A stretch of DNA of 64,000 nucleotides from Psettodes erumei (Eukaryota > Chordata > Actinopteri > Pleuronectiformes > Psettodidae): positions 1,197,001 through 1,261,000 of the forward strand of contig JAFBJZ010000656.1 of NCBI GenBank assembly GCA_016785225.1, read 5' to 3'. Of this stretch, positions 1 through 10,649 are shown piece by piece. How positions within the stretch are numbered: position 1 is the first letter of the stretch; every line of letters starts with the position of its first letter. Both the position numbers and the translations under genes were made by a program. The notes beneath the pieces were generated by a model that worked only from the letters and a program-made list of their open reading frames with translations, was not told where the DNA came from and searched no databases.

Positions 1-59
1 AATGACCAATGAGGCGGATAGGTAGATTTCAATTTTTCATTCCATAATATTGTAGAACT

Positions 60-290
60 GCAACAACTGTTTCTGTCAATTAATCTGTCAATTATTTGAT
101 TAACTGTTGAATGATTTGATGTATAAAATAATTGATAAGTGATAAATACCCAAGATGAGCCCTTTCACAGATGTCACCTTCATTATTTACAAAGAAAAGC
201 AAAAAGATCAGCCAATTATCAACATAGTTGGTTGCATTTGAAATATTTTTCTCCTCCACATATATAAATGATGTAAAAAAAATATGATCT
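60..290. repeat. Decayed teleost interspersed repeat
   Basis: The block carries the run of imperfect 'aattaatc / gattaa' words, then 'tataaaataattgataagtgataaatacccaagatgagcc', then 'acaaagaaaagcaaaaagatcagcc'. I recognise this order from a common fish repeat in which 'cgattaatcgattaatt...tataaaatgtcagaaaatagtgaaaaatgcc' is followed by 'gacaaagaaaagcagcaaatc'. The copy is strongly diverged and has no coding capacity. Family recognition is from memory; class and exact edges are unknown. Confidence 0.45.
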
Positions 291-868
291 GTCATTATAA
301 AATATTATAATAAGTGCATAGTGAGTTAAGCCATGACAACGACCGCAGAGTTCAATTAACACCTCTCTGACACGGTGTGAGCTTTTACAAATGCAGAGTG
401 ATGTTTCGGTTGAACTGCTTTTCACTGTGGTGTGCTTTGTTTCCGTTCACGCTGTTAACTCTGCGGAAATCTGCTGAATCAAAGCATGAAAAGCAAAACT
501 GCTTTGTAGCATAAAACAGGACAAGTGGCCACTTTTTGCTCGAGTTCAGGGATTCTGGACGTGGCACAGCGTGGAAAAGATTCAACGCTTCCATTCTGCT
601 GGCAGGAAGGTGACACCTGGGTGCAGGAAAGGCGTGATAAGCAGCAGAACAGAAGTATGTGACGTGCTCACTAATAATGTCTATTTTGCAAAATGCAAAG
701 TCTTCGGCCTTTGGCCTCTTGCTTTGGTATGCTATTTGACATACATGCAGTTCAGTGATGACGCTCTTTGTAAACTACTTGGCCTTAAACCAATTTCAAG
801 TTTCAAACGAGAGGTGGGAAAAAGAGAAGTAGCATTCTTCCTCCCAGTAGCCACCAGGAACTGTTTCT

Positions 869-889
869 TTCAGAACCACGGACAGCTCT
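869..889 (+). promoter_or_regulatory. RE1/NRSE-like site for REST (NRSF)
   Basis: The 21 bases read TTCAGAACCA then CGGACAGCTCT. Against the canonical RE1 as I remember it, 18 of 21 positions match; the differences are at positions 6, 19 and 21. Both half-sites (TTCAG.ACC and GGACAGC) and the spacing between them are kept. Chance matches this good are expected about 0.001 times in 128 kb of strand. REST silences neuronal genes in non-neuronal cells, so a real site would suggest a neuronal gene nearby. Binding itself is inference. Confidence 0.55.
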
Positions 890-3202
890 CTACACACAGC
901 CTTCAACAATAAAGCATGACGGAGACATCACTAACACTGGTCAGGTAGTTTTCTCTGGAGACGAACACAAGACTATGTTAAAGTGGGAACCGACAACTTT
1001 TCAGCTTCCTCCTTGTAAAAGACCTGTTGTGCTCTTTGGCGATTAGTTTTCTACTTCAACAATAGCTTACTCCTGTCGAAAGCTTAACAAAGACTGAATG
1101 GTTTGATCTGTAGGACAGTGAGGTCGTTAATTTCATCTCCCGCGTGCTTAACTTGGAAATCAAAGCACAGATTGTCTGCACTGCCTTTGTTAGATGTCTG
1201 ACCTTCCCGCAATAAACCTAAATCAATGTCTCTGAAGATCAAATTTCATATTTAGACAAATCCAGATCTTCGCCTTTAGAACAAATGTCACATGCTGCTT
1301 CTGGTGGTGGCAAGAGCACGAGCCAGGAGGACCAGCACTTGGCCTTTTGTTCTCATGAGTATTCATCTGCTCCTGTAAAATTACTGCCAGTGATGTGCAA
1401 AAAAAAAAAACAGAAAATGAAAGGAGGAAAATGGCTTTAGCTACGACACAAAGTACCTCTACACGTGCTTCTTTTCCAAATAACTAACAAATACTTGATC
1501 TAATTTAATCCCACAATTGATCAGACTCTTTTCGAAATGCAGCATATTCATCAAGCCTCCCCTGCTTATCTTAAAATATCCAATGTAATGATAAAGGCTG
1601 GGGTGCAGTGAAATCACTGCATTAAAATGTTTACTTACTGTAAACACTCAGGCCACCAGACAGATGAGGAGCATATTTCACAAACAGAAATCTCATCGCT
1701 ATCTGCTACTTTTCCCTTCCGCAGCTTCACAAAACGGCACACTCCCACACACACTAAATTGATACATATGGTGGAGCGGAGGCATCTGAATCAAAACAAA
1801 TCTCACTCCACATGACGGGGTCGTGATCTCTCTGAAGCAGCAGATACTATTTATCTGACAAATATGACAAGACATGGGCATGGAATAATAATAAAAAAAA
1901 GAACATATGACACATAGTCACCGATAATGAGGGATGTGCCTGGCATGTGCCTACTCATCTGAGACAGGCAGAGAACAAAGGTAATGAATAAATAACTTAG
2001 CTCGTCATCAAGCGGAATGATAAATCTACTTCATAACACTTGGCAGTGATGGCTGCGTCAGGCTTTCTTGAACCCCTTGATGAAAAAGTGGCCCATGAAA
2101 CGTGCTCACTGGAAGGTGTCGCCGCCCTCCACTCGCTCCTTTTTCACCCGCTCCCGCCCTGCCCTATTATTTCAGAATGGCAGTAAATTAAGCAGGAAAA
2201 AAAGGGCCCTGTCGTCTGATGCTGTCATCAGATCCTCCATGCCTTTAATAAGGCTTTCCCAGAGGCTGAGTTCAGACTCGGAGGCTTTTGATGATGAAGA
2301 CCCAGCTCCCAAAGTGCCTGGCAATGACAGTTTCGATGCTGCTTTTTAATACCACGCTGTTGGTGTGCATGGTAGGTAGCAACCCCTGAGATCTGCCGTG
2401 CAGCACACGGACCGAGGTGGCTCTTTGCACCAAGGATCGCTGCCGGCTGCACACTCATGAATTATGGAATTCGGCACAAATATGCAAATCTAGGCATTAA
2501 CCTAGTTCTGCCCCTGTACTGTAAGTTACAGTGACTTATCTATAATGTATGAACCATGGATTGGAGTGAAGAGGTCCTGGCAGCCAGCTTCATAGCCCTC
2601 AGTTGCTCACTTTCACATCATGAAAGAGTATGAATAGCAGGGGAGGTAGTTCCAAAACGCTAGCTTTCTGCCGCTCCGCATCTCCGTAGACTTGGGAGCA
2701 TTAGAGTTTGCGTCCACGCTCAATTGCCAAGCTACTTAAAATAACAATGGCTTCCACAGGATTTGGAAGCCTGGGAGATACGCAGGGAATAAGCATGAAG
2801 TTGTTGTTAATCCTCTAATTTCCCCCCGCAAGGCTGATATGAAAATGCTAGTCTGATCAGTAATCAGTCCATGGGGGAGGCAGACAGGGGATCCAGCCAA
2901 CTCTACAGGCAGACACAAAAATCAGCCTCTGTATGACATTAGCATCACAATGTTGGATGAGTATGCTCGCCTGACCTAATCAAAGCGGCGTAAATATCCG
3001 AAATCAAGAACCCCGGGCTCGGTCAAACAGCGCCGTTTTGAAGTCACGCACACGTTCTGCGTGGAAAATAAGTCCTGCTGCTCTGAGACCAACAGAGGGA
3101 TCATTAGCTCGGATCAAAGTCAGTCATCAGGCACATGGCAGCTGACAACTTCTGTTTAAATGGGTGAATAGCAAATAACGGTACCTGGGCCTTGTGAACC
3201 CG

Positions 3203-3216
3203 GTCGCCATGGCAAC
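3203..3216. promoter_or_regulatory. X-box-like palindrome for RFX factors
   Basis: The sequence GTCGCCATGGCAAC differs at one base from the ideal palindromic X-box GTTGCCATGGCAAC bound by RFX-family factors, which control ciliary and neuronal genes. About 0.01 matches at this stringency are expected by chance in the window. It lies about 2.3 kb on the putative intron side of the CpG-rich block at 5.5 kb. Function is inferred. Confidence 0.45.
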
Positions 3217-4160
3217 AAGAGGAAGCCGCTCTTTCACACCACCCCATAGTCACCAGTCCTGGCTGCATTCTGTAAAATTATTTTAATGAAGTTGAACTAA
3301 TATCTGAACTCTCCTCACTTTTTGTTTCAGGAAATGGTCTTGTGACCCCCAGCAATTTGTACTTACCCCTGGATTCAAATCATGATACGCAACTAGCACG
3401 TGGATTCTTCTTTTCGACAGCTTTGTAGTAATTTTAATTTCAGCTGGACTTTGTATACAGAAATGAAGGCCTTGAAATCAAGCACATTTTACAGCAGAAG
3501 AGCACAGATTCTTTAATGAAAGCATGTTTTGCTTCTAATAAGAGACTCAGCCAACACCCCCAATCACAAAAGAGGAAAGTCAGGAATTCATTTGCATTTT
3601 TTACAAATATTCCCTCATGCCACAGCTAGTAGTTTTCATCCTTTAATTCAGCAAACACAACTTCATCAAATATTAATTCCGCTCCCTTGTTATTCTCTAT
3701 TGCTCTTGATGAGAAAAGGCTGAGGCGAAGAAAACGCACTCTTGTTTTGCAGCTCCTCTCTTCCGCCCCGCTCTTTGCTCAAGTGGAGCCAACTGGATAA
3801 ACTCCATCAAACAAAGCGTAATAACAGGAAGCTGTGCACAAGAGGCAGTTTTTCTCCCTCCCTCCATTCTCCCCCTCTTTGTAGCCTTCCCACATGAAAC
3901 GCAGACGATGGGGTAACATCCACTGACCCCTGTATATTTGTCGAGTCACACGTCAGTGACACACCTTGACCTTTCTTGGGGGATTCAGAAATCATAACAA
4001 CTCCCCGAACCACACTCATAAACGTTTACTGTCCTTAACTTCACCTTTACTGTGAAAGCGGGGGGAAAAAAACTACAAAAAAATCTGTCCCCCTTTCAGC
4101 TGCTGATAAACAGTGGCCCCATTCATGTTGATTAGTCGTGTATGAAAATAACGAGGGCGA

Positions 4161-4176
4161 CCCCCCCCCCCCCCCC
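4161..4176. repeat. Poly-C tract, 16 bases
   Basis: Uninterrupted run of 16 C residues in otherwise mixed sequence. Simple repeat; likely length-variable. Confidence 0.95.
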
Positions 4177-5515
4177 GTACTGACCTTTTGCCCTTCTTTG
4201 TCCGCCTGTATTCCACTTTTCTGACCAAGCAAATTTGTCAGCACAGTAACGGTCTCTCAGTTTTGATTTCTGTTGCTCACACTGTGTGACGTGTACTATT
4301 TTTAGCACTTTTAATAGATCAGCCCCTCGATTGAAATTGTACTAAGAGTCACTGCTCACAGTTAATTCAGCACAGATCTTTAATATTTTAAGATTTCTCA
4401 CATGTTGATTCCAAAACGAATCAAAGATGGAAAATTTGCTCAGGTAAATTTTGCAGTATGGTCCTAAAGCCAGCTGAGTGTTGATTTAAAGAAAAAAGCT
4501 TATGTATGTTACCCTTAACAGCAACTATATAGCATCTCTGTGTAATAATAATAATTATCAACACCCCCACTTTAAGTAAGTGCTGCCCTTGACTGAAGAC
4601 TGAAGCCCACGTTGAGCCATTGCACAGCATGGTGCTGCTGCTGAAAAACAACAACAGTATGTTTCATTTGAATTTCATCAAAGAACTCATTCCAGGCACT
4701 CACTGGATTGTGCTTTTGAGAAATTCTGCAGCGAGGAGCACCAACTCACACAGGCCAACACCCACATGCTCGTAAAGTAAAGGTGAATTGCACCGCCTGT
4801 GGCGATTTGCATCCTGTGACGTGGATACGTGGCTGCTGGAATTTCACACGGCAGGTCTGATACCAGATACTGTACGGCTGCTACATTTAAACAGAACAGG
4901 ATAGTGGGAATCATCATGAGCTGCACTTGTCTGATTAAGACCAGCCCCTGACTTAAGCTTCCACTGTAACGTCAGTGTGTCATCTCTCAGCTTTCAGCCA
5001 CCTGGCTTCAGAACCAAAAGCAGAACTTCTGTGAATGTCTGTTTGCCTGTGTTAGAATCCATTTTCAACTTTCAGTCATTTCAGCCAAAACTTTTATTGC
5101 CTTAACAATTTCATGTTGAAATCGATTTTTTTTTCATGCCACAACCCAAAGCATCGTCAAAGCATTGTTCTCACGGGAGCTTATAAAGCTAATTTATGGG
5201 ATGCAGCATTTTAATTAGTTTGATCAATACTCTATTACACAGGATTTAAACGTGAGCTGTGGGGAAAAGACAAGGCGCTCATTTCACATGAATAGATGAT
5301 CATTTTTCAAGATGCCAGGGACTCCGCTTGCTGCAGGGCCATGCCGGAATTATTCTCCCTAATTGATAAATTAATCGGCCGTGAATACAAAAGCATAAAG
5401 CATCCTTTTGTCAGACGCTGGAGATTCAAGTGTTGCGTAAAAGCACGAGTGCGAGCCGACGCGGTGTATTTCACGCAGACAAAGTAGAGGAAATCTTAAC
5501 AGAAAATCTGGTTAC

Positions 5516-5950
5516 CTCGCACGGGAGGGGAGGGTGGTGGTTCGGTGTGGATCTCAGCGCGCCTCTCGGGTTCGGGTTGATCTCGGCAGCGGAGGAAGAT
5601 GAGGGATGATGCTGAAGCATGGAGCGCACTTCTGCGCACCTTCGGTCCGCACAGACGAGAAGCGTCGCTCTCTCCTCTTGCCCACTCTCATCACTGATTC
5701 ATCTGAAAGCAGACACCCGGTAGGGAAGGGAGGGAGGGAGGTTGGAGGAGGAGAGGGGGGGGGTGTACGGAGTCCCTGATTATTCAAAGTGGATAACTCG
5801 ACTCCGCGCCGAACGGACCCTGTGTGTTGAAGCGTCGGGAGAGTTGTGTCCAAGCCGCTGCCTCGCGGAGCAGACTGGAGGGAGCGGGGAGGAGCCGTCT
5901 GCCGTCAGATGATCAGGGCAAGGTGCTCTCCTCACGGAGCCTCAGCAGAG
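5516..5950 (-). promoter_or_regulatory. CpG-rich block; possible promoter and noncoding first exon
   Basis: GC and CpG content rise sharply here against AT-rich flanks, as at a vertebrate CpG-island promoter. Read on the minus strand the block ends ...GTGCGAG|GTAACCAG: a good splice donor, with the last exon base at 5516 and the intron GT at 5515-5514. The minus-strand open frame inside it (5853-5554) stops before the donor, so any exon here would be 5' untranslated. A TATA-like word (CTCTATAAAC on the minus strand, about 6050-6060) lies upstream; if used, the exon would start near 6025. No downstream coding exon is recognisable between 1 and 5510. The gene is unknown, and the block could instead be a GC-rich enhancer. 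Confidence 0.4.
5723..5738 (+). other. G-quadruplex motif in the CpG-rich block
   Basis: Four G3 runs with loops of 2, 1 and 1 bases: GGGAAGGGAGGGAGGG. This meets the standard intramolecular G-quadruplex pattern. It lies on the plus strand inside the putative promoter block, with more G-runs to 5763. Confidence 0.7.
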
Positions 5951-6129
5951 CTGCAGTTCATGGCTTCAACACAATCATCTACTTTCAGCCAGAAATGCCA
6001 CTGTGCTGCCACTTTTATTTCTCTAATGTGTCCTTATTTGCGTTTTGCCTGTTTATAGAGTATACTATTGTATTCACGTCCCTTATAACTGAAAAAGCTT
6101 ATATTAAACTTAAACTATAAATTGTTTTA

Positions 6130-7970
6130 TGGCTGTATATTAATGCCATGGAGAAAATCAGACATCCAGAGACACTTCAAAAAATGTGTGCTGCGTTCTG
6201 CCTGTAGAAAAAGCATGCTGAGGCCATCCTGACATCACTATAGTAGACATGCATCACAAACACAAACACTACATGGGAGATTAAAGGCCCATTCCACAGA
6301 TTTCACCCCTGAAGTCCAGTTTACTGCTCGGCCCCGGTGATGTCATCGTTCATCATGAAATGAAATGTTTGAGCAAAGTGATATTGGACTACTGTTTCAG
6401 TATGGGGATCACAGCTCCCATTTTCCACAGCCTTCTCAAGAAGATATTTTTATGTCACATTTGTTTGACTGCATGAAAAGTGCCACAAAGAGTGGTACAG
6501 CTTTTCTCTTTTTTTTGACAGAGCTGACCTCAGCACTGACAGCCAGTCATGGATGTCAGATTGTCAGTTTTGCGAAGAAAGGGTCAGACATAGTGTGTGG
6601 CCTCTCGTACAGTTGTAATAGTTGTTGGGATCTGGTGACTTGAATAGGAAAATCCCCCACAACTTGAACCCTCTGCATACATTACCTCTTATTTATTCAG
6701 GTTTTTCCTTTCATTTCAAACAGCACCTTAATGTGCAAATTTTCCAAAAGAATATGTGTGCTATTGAATTGCATTATATTGTTTTTATTGTGCTGCCAAT
6801 TACAGATATCTCCATGTTATGCTTGTCTAAAAATGACAGATTATTTCCTGCACGTAGAGGATACATTTAACCCTACCTTGGTTTAAAGCAGTTTAACCAA
6901 CAGTCATTAGCATAATTCAATACCAAACTTCAGTCATTCTGTGACCCCCTGTTAGCATCTGCTGGAGAGTGTACATTTAAAAACAGACTCATCACCTCAC
7001 AGGTGGGGCATTAGGTCTGAAAAAGACAAAGCTCTGTAACAAAGAAACGGTCAGATATGCCTGGGAGCGACATTGGAATCCAAAATCCCCATTTATAATT
7101 TAGGTGTACAGTAGGCTATGTGTGTGTCTAACATCCCCATTGACTATGCCGACTGCTTTCTGCAGGAGACTGTATCCCAAACCCCGGCTGCTGTAAGCCG
7201 GATGCCTAAAATGAGAGCGAAAGAGAGGGCAAGCAAAGGGCGCATTCATATTTCAACAGCTCCCTCCACCTTTGGAGAGGCGGAGAAAGACCAAGATCAT
7301 ATTTTATTGCTTAAAAAATGTATGGTGTTTGTAGGACAAAAGATGGCAGCTGTATGTAGATCTCAATGCTGAGAAATGGGGACACCCGAACAGAGTCTCA
7401 GCCCAGTCAGCACCAGTGAAGCTGACGTGGGAATCCGAATCTGAAAAAAGAAAAGTGAGTTTTAGCTCTAATTGAGCACAAAAGAGCACTTTCAAGCAAT
7501 GTTTGGGGAATGGAAAGTAAAATTCTGTCCTTCTTAATAAAATATGGCGCTGTGCCAGATTAAAAAAAAGATAAAAACATTGGGATATGAGAAATCAAGG
7601 ACCCCACGGGGTTCTGACCCTACTGTGAGGAGTACTGTGTGTAAGAGATGGGAATAGTCACAAGCTGCACTTTGCAGCGTGCAGATGTACTTGATAATTT
7701 ATCAAGAGCCTGTTCTCTTCGAGCCCACAGCCTGCAGGACACCTCCAGTCACGAGCATGAACTTTTCATGCCGACTCAATATTTGGATATTTAAATAAGT
7801 TAACATTGGTAACTTTAAGGGGAGACTGGGAGATTAAAACTGCAGTGCAAGCTTTTATTTATAGAGAAGTGATGTTGTAACCATCATATTCGTTTCACCG
7901 CTCCTTCACCTTGCTTGTTCTGTCTTTCCACATTGGATCATTGGAAGATGGATTCTGTGCGACACTGACC
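6130..7970. other. Noncoding stretch, nothing distinctive
   Basis: No gene-like frame, RNA gene or clear repeat boundary. The part from about 6283 ('aaaggcccattccacagatttcacccctgaagtcc') has the feel of a decayed fish repeat, but I cannot place it. The rest is AT-rich single-copy-looking DNA. Confidence 0.5.
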
Positions 7971-7975
7971 CCTAC

Positions 7976-8345
7976 ATGCGTGAAATCAACCCAGCAGTAG
8001 CCCGCTGCGATGGTCTTTTTATGTCATTTGCACACGCCGCTTTTGTTGTCGCTGCGTGTTACGTAACAGGCGTCCGCGATGCAGGCAGAGAGCTGCACCG
8101 TTGCCGCTCGTCCCATCCTAGCCTGGAAAAGAGTCGCGCTGATGAAATTTTCATCGCGCAGATGAGGCTGAGCGCAGTTTCAGAATTCCCCAGCGAGTTG
8201 CGTCAGCTCGAGCTGGTATCGTTCTATCAAGCCCCACTAGGAGCAGATTTGATGTCTTGATAGCCGGGGGAACCTTTTCTGTTCGAGGTTGATGCTCTGC
8301 CGTCTCGCTGCCTGTACGGCACCGTGACTGTTGTTCTGAGACGCG
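7976..8345. promoter_or_regulatory. Second CpG-rich block with PAR-bZIP/NFIL3-type palindrome
   Basis: CpG dinucleotides are much denser here than in the flanks. The block holds the perfect 12-base palindrome TGTTACGTAACA at 8057-8068, which contains the RTTACGTAAY consensus of PAR-bZIP and NFIL3 factors, and a short inverted repeat GATGAAATTTTCATC near 8139. The open frame 7976-8260 (94 codons) has no recognisable domain. It may be an enhancer, an alternative promoter, or simply GC-rich DNA. Confidence 0.3.
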
Positions 8346-8349
8346 GTGG

Positions 8350-9870
8350 CACCTTTCCTTCAGAGCATTTGATTGTTTCTAAAAGAGCGCAAGAGCGGGA
8401 TTCATCTATAACTGTTACTGCAAGGATTCAGGCACCCCCGTTGCTCCTTGATGTGCAGTATTTATTGGCAAAATCCTCGCACAAGTGTGTGGTTAAACTT
8501 TAATGCTGACTCAAACATGTAAGGATGCTCCAAGGTTCCAATCTGGCTCAAGCAGCCGCAGAGATGAGGATTTGTTTAGTAATGCATCATCACTTGGCGC
8601 TGAGGCACATCTCCCGTACTTCCTTTTCAGTACTTCATCAAAGTTCAAACATCCAACATGTTGGGATAGTTTAATGAGGGACGGAAGCCAGTGAAACGTT
8701 TCTGTTGCTTTCGCAGCCATGCGCCTTGCCAAACTGTTGCAACTGTGGCATATGCCTCATGTTTATTTAAACATTTGGAAATCAGAGGAGGTTAATACCG
8801 GGCCATTCTGATCGTTTCCATTATGTTTAATGTCGATAAAAACAGGGCTGCTATTCTTTCAAAATACAGCCGCTCTGGAGAAGACTCTTGACTCCAACAT
8901 TCTGGCAAAGGCCACCAGATAATTTGATTTTTCTTTATCATATCAAGTTCTTACTTGTTGGATGGCAAGTATTATGTCACTAGGGCTTAAAACGATGTAT
9001 GCCAATTGGAAGGTGTGTCCCAGTGGTCCGATTTGGGCCAATAACACAATAACACTTATGTTTTTCCAGTCCGTGTTTATTTGCACCGAACTGCCAATGT
9101 ACCATCTGTACAGAAGTTATCTGTCCCCAGCTAATGATGACACACAGGCCGTGTGTGTGGCTGTGTCTTTCTGCATCCACGCTGACTGGTCTCATAACTG
9201 ATTTAACAGCCACTACTTTATGTTAGATTCCCGTGGTTTCTCTCCTCTTTTCTCTGCTCTTTATACATTTATGAAATGGAAACATACAACCCCTGCTGCT
9301 CAAGCTGAAACATGTGACATCTGAAACAAAGTCACATGGCTGCGTTTTCACCTCAAAACTGCATTCATAAGTTTGGTCCCCTGGGGGCAGCAGGCATATT
9401 ATCCCCTCATACAGTTGATATACTGCTGTGAGCAACAAAAAAAAAAATCAACAGATACAGAGCAACATTAGCATTCATTTGGAGTTGTGTTTTGAGCCCC
9501 TGAGTTGAGTCCAATATTCACTCTCCTGACCTCTGTTGTTGTTTCCAGCAACTCCATGTCAGGCTGTCTAAATTCTCTATTAAGCTCCCCAGCTACTGGC
9601 TAATTTTCATCAGTACTGTAGTGAACAGTGGGATTCAAAACGGCATTAATGAGAGTGGAGTTGGGGGCAGAAGGACCAAAACAAATGTCACACCATTCGA
9701 TAGAGCCACTGGCAGGAGCGTCGAGCGCTGACCTGTGTGAGGAACGTCTGAGTCCTGTGCCCCGCTGTCTCAGCGGAGGAGCGGAGCGGGCATCGAAACA
9801 AATGTGCGAGCTGTTAATCCAAACTAACTGGATACCAGGTCTGAAGTGTTTAGATCATCTTTGAGGAGTA
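8350..9870. other. Noncoding stretch, nothing distinctive
   Basis: Only short chance-like frames. A small CpG-richer patch at about 9715-9800 lies inside a 78-codon open frame (9628-9864) of no recognisable family. No RNA gene or tandem repeat seen. Confidence 0.5.
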
Positions 9871-9872
9871 GT

Positions 9873-9965
9873 GTGACATTTCGGGAAATCCACGTTTTTC
9901 TTGCCGAGGGGCAAATAAGGAGGTCGATATCTCCCTCATGGCTGTAAGTTAATCAGGAGATGATA
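9873..9965 (+). repeat. Teleost 'gacatttcgggaaat' repeat fragment, forward
   Basis: The words 'gtgtgacatttcgggaaatccacgtttttcttgccgagg' match the start of a widespread fish repeat that I remember as 'gacattttgggaaatacgcttattcgctttcttgccgag'. The partner fragment at 10505-10640 matches a later part of the same repeat on the opposite strand. The family name is not known to me. Confidence 0.55.
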
Positions 9966-10504
9966 CAGCGGCTGTGCGACGCCACAGCGCTTCAAGTACC
10001 ACCTGTAGGGTTAGGGTTCACCACCACCTGCGTGCCGCTGCAGTGCGTTATACAGTATATGACATGTATGGCAAATAACTGCTTTTTCATACTAAAATTG
10101 ATCGAAACATTAGCTTAACATCATGTGTGGATATCTACTACTTAAACTTGAGAGCTATGCATCACCAGGGCATGCCTCTTTGCCGTTGTCTTTATAATGG
10201 AGTTGTCTCCACACACACATGCTAAAGCTGAAGTGATGGAGCTGCCGGAGGAGCAGAAGGATGCGAGGGGGGACGAGACGTACAAGCAAGTGGGAAAAAT
10301 GTGTTTGTGCAGTCGTGGCATCGCTTGGAAATAGGATACTGACGTGATGTGTAGCAGAGTGGCGCGCCGCCATGCGTGGAGCCTCCACTGTTGTGGGGGT
10401 GTGCTGTGTTATATGAGCGGCTGCTTTGACTGGCGGCACTGCTGCCAGTGTGTTCTGGCCTTTTTGGTTTAGGGGTTTCTCCACGTCACACAGATTTTGT
10501 TACC

Positions 10505-10640
10505 ATGGGGTTATGCCAGCTGTTTCCTCGTTTCCGGTCTTCATGCTAAGCTAAGCTAAAGACTACCTGGCTGCGGCTTCATATTTAAAGCACAGGCATC
10601 AGAGCCAGCTGCTTGCTGAACTCTTGCATGAAAGAATATT
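10505..10640 (-). repeat. Teleost 'gacatttcgggaaat' repeat fragment, reverse
   Basis: Plus-strand words 'agctgtttcctcgtttccggtcttcatgctaagctaagcta' followed by 'ctggctgcggcttcatatttaaagcacaggcatcagagcca' are the reverse complement of the remembered family sequence 'ttagcttagcataaagactggaaac', preceded by 'gaagctacagcc'. The fragment is noncoding, diverged, and opposite in orientation to the one at 9873. Confidence 0.6.
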
Positions 10641-10649
10641 AGCCTATTT

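Larger units (their letters stand above)
300..5510. other. Noncoding stretch; two motif sites, no gene seen
   Basis: No open frame here has the length, codon texture or domain content of a gene; the longest are about 60-113 codons. The stretch is ordinary AT-rich vertebrate DNA with short A- and T-runs and a C16 homopolymer at 4161-4176. An RE1-like site (869-889) and an X-box-like palindrome (3203-3216) are listed separately. If the CpG-rich block at 5516-5950 is a leftward promoter, this stretch would be its first intron. Confidence 0.6.

Noticed and set aside
2482..2489. POU octamer ATGCAAAT (also at 36277-36284)
   Set aside because: About two occurrences are expected by chance.
6283..6650. 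Possible further fish repeat starting 'aaaggcccattccacagattt'
   Set aside because: The resemblance to a remembered family is limited to a short stretch and no boundary is visible.
10003..10018. Two TTAGGG-like units, possible interstitial telomere
   Set aside because: Only two imperfect units; far too short.
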